64,000 nt of DNA from Edolisoma coerulescens (taxonomy: Eukaryota; Chordata; Aves; Passeriformes; Campephagidae), in the NCBI GenBank assembly GCA_013397115.1, contig VWZW01004081.1, forward strand, positions 702,639 to 766,638. The letters are read 5' to 3'. The position numbers and the translations under genes were made by a program. Every line of letters starts with the position of its first letter. The first letter of the stretch is position 1. Under the pieces are notes generated by a model. That model searched no databases. It worked only from the letters and a program-made list of their open reading frames with translations, and was not told the origin of the DNA. Of the stretch, positions 61,739 through 64,000 are shown one piece after another.

Positions 61739-64000
61739 CTGGGGAGGACAGAAAGGAAACACAGAGACGCACAACTGTGGAAGCACTGTTCAGCAATGCT
61801 AAACCCTTGGTGTGTTGCTGACACTGTTTGCCTCACAAATGCAAAGCAATGGCTCCACACCAGCTAATGTGGAGAGAAATAATTCCATCCCTGGCAGCCC
61901 CAGTACAGTGGGGTCCCACACTCCCTCAGCCTGGAGCCTCACAGCTCTCCTGCAGGCTCTCTGCCCTCATCCATCAAATCCCAAGAAAGGCTGTCAGAGA
62001 TCCATGCCTAAGGAGAGAGAGTTTGATTTTAGTGAGAGTAGACAACTGAGTTTAGAAATGAATAATGTTATGCTTGTAATAAGAAAAGAGCATCTTGAAG
62101 GTTATGTTTTCTGCTGTTTCCGCCGTTGTAGGTCAGCTGAAAAGATTGCTCAGAGCTGCTGAAACCAGAGAGCGTTGCTAGGATTTTGTGCAAAGTCCCT
62201 GTGACTTACGGCTAGAGCTGTGAGACATTAAGTATTTAACAGACTCCGTTTATCCTTCCTGCAAAATAGTTAGAACACATCTTTTAAGTACCACTTATGG
62301 AAATAGAAGTATATATATTTGATAGTGTGTTTTTGTTTTCAGTTTTATTTTTCTTTGTATCAAATCCTGACAACTGCGAGAAAGACTTGGCTAAAATATA
62401 TTATCTGCTATCCAGAAAGAAAACCTTTCTCCACTTTCAATTGTAAATGTTTTTCATAATTGCAGCTGAGTCTCTCATTTTTTCCTCGAACATGACCTGC
62501 TCTGTGAAAATCAATATCTCATTATCCAAGCCATAAGGTGAAGCAATTCCAGATCAGACTGCACAGCCAGTGTGTCCTCCCCGGTTGTCTGGAATCATTT
62601 AAACACGGTGAACCTTGATTCAGTGGGAATTTTACCAATTGACTTAATGTAGAGTTATTTAATAACACTGTGTGTTTCATTCAGGGGGGACATAAATAAC
62701 CCAAACTATCTATAATGAAAATACCCTATTCTGTTGGCTTGTGCCACATTTATGGGGACTTTTTGCTTCTTTACAATAACTGCTGGTGTAAGTTATTGCA
62801 TAAATGATTTCAAAATAAACATCGCTATAAGCTATAGCCTCATCATCCGAAATAAAACTTTACTTGCAAGGCATTTTAGAACATGAACCAATGGCAGATG
62901 TACCATCCATTTTGCTCCCTTCCAAAAGATTTCAAACTCCAGACCATGTCCTTACAGGTAACCAGAAGATTTGGCAATGGAAGCCAGCACTTCCTACCCA
63001 GTTTACTTAAGATTTTACCTTGTCAAGACAGAGAAGCAAATATAGCCAAGGGAACTGAAGGCACTCCTGTCTTCTATTAGCACAGAGTTGGGTACCCTTC
63101 CCTTCATCTCTCCAACAACCACACAGTCGCACTTAGTGCCATGATTAATTCTGCTTAGAAATTGACCTGAATTCCAAGATACTGTGCCACTAACTTTAAG
63201 TTAATTAATTTCAATTTCTTGAACCCCTTTTTATTTTAGACTCTTGTCACAGGCTTCTGCCACACACTTAGTTACCTTCAAGCAGGCTGGCCATCTTGAT
63301 TCCTTTTGAAGTCTGTGAAGAGGAGCCTGGTACTCACCTCAGCTGTTTTAGATGTCAGCTTTCGGATGAGATGAAAGGAGGGCTGTCCATGATTTACGAA
63401 GGGAATCAAGATGCCTAGATTAAATGTAGATACCTACACTCAAAGATACAAGAGTCTCACCCAAATCTCACTTTTCCTCAAAGGACTGAAGTCCATAGCA
63501 AAGGCTCATCCTCTGAGGCCGTTGGAGCCCGATCTTGCTCAGCATACGTTCATCCTGAAATGTTGAGACTCTTGGCTGGGCAGCCGGTGGCTGCTGCAAC
63601 CCTTACAGACAAACTCACACATTCAGCTGCTAAAACTCCAAGCTCAAATAGCAAATAATTTTATTTTACTAAATGTTTACTCTGGGCTTTTGTCACATGC
63701 ATTTGTTTCTAAATATTGTTTGGTTTAGTGTACCATCAGTTTACAGCAGTACAGTAAAAGTGATGGCAAAAGGTTCTGTGCTGAGATCATGTGTAAATAT
63801 CAATAAAAACTAATTTCCTTTGGCAGAGGATATTATCCAAGCACTGCAATCACCTGATCACAGTTAGACTTGATCCACTTAGATTTATCTATTTACCCTC
63901 CTTGTCTCTACAGCCTCCATGAATATTTTTAGAACAGCAAAAAATGAGAAGAAACATAAGCTCAAGGGTGACATGATTACTCCTATTTGCTCAGGGAATA
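61739..64000. other. Non-coding stretch to window end
   Basis: A moderately GC-rich start (61800-62000) is followed by AT-rich sequence. A 116-codon plus frame at 61812-62162 has no recognised motif. No further CR1, RNA gene or CpG island is visible. Confidence 0.45.

Noticed and set aside
61467..61796. 109-codon minus-strand frame
   Set aside because: It is antisense to the plus-strand CR1 tail.

Overview
The window looks like vertebrate nuclear DNA, most probably from a bird. It is AT-rich and gene-poor and has no bacterial-style operons. Every mobile element I recognise with confidence is a 5'-truncated CR1 (chicken repeat 1) LINE tail, which is the dominant avian repeat. Repeat density is low, a few percent, as is usual for birds. 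The assignment rests on recognising CR1 by eye; no database was searched.

Layout: the sequence is mainly intergenic or intronic, with no complete gene, tRNA, rRNA, CRISPR array or operon. Five CR1 tails lie at 21542-22165 (-), 27605-27775 (-), 38361-38925 (-, carrying a tiny second CR1 insertion in the opposite orientation), 51972-52240 (-) and 61421-61738 (+). GC- and CpG-richer islands lie at 10200-10815 and 23875-24002. A striking 45-bp perfect inverted repeat at 48457-48583 is followed by a TATA-containing, LTR-like stretch, and a diverged copy of its arm sits 3 kb upstream at 45493-45529. Several perfect short palindromes are scattered through the window.

Coding content: three minus-strand stretches have protein-like open frames bounded by plausible splice signals: 561-794, 8097-8255 and 22526-22642. 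I could not match any of them to a named gene. The best is 561-794, with 78 charged and aromatic-rich residues, three N-glycosylation sequons and no stop. All three have lengths divisible by three and phase 0 at both ends, so they could be exons of one large minus-strand gene transcribed from right to left. That is inference and was partly shaped by how I picked the boundaries. Other open frames, up to 229 codons, look like chance products of GC-rich or low-complexity DNA.

I did not find a convincing new biological system. The long hairpin and the candidate minus-strand exons are the items most worth a second look.
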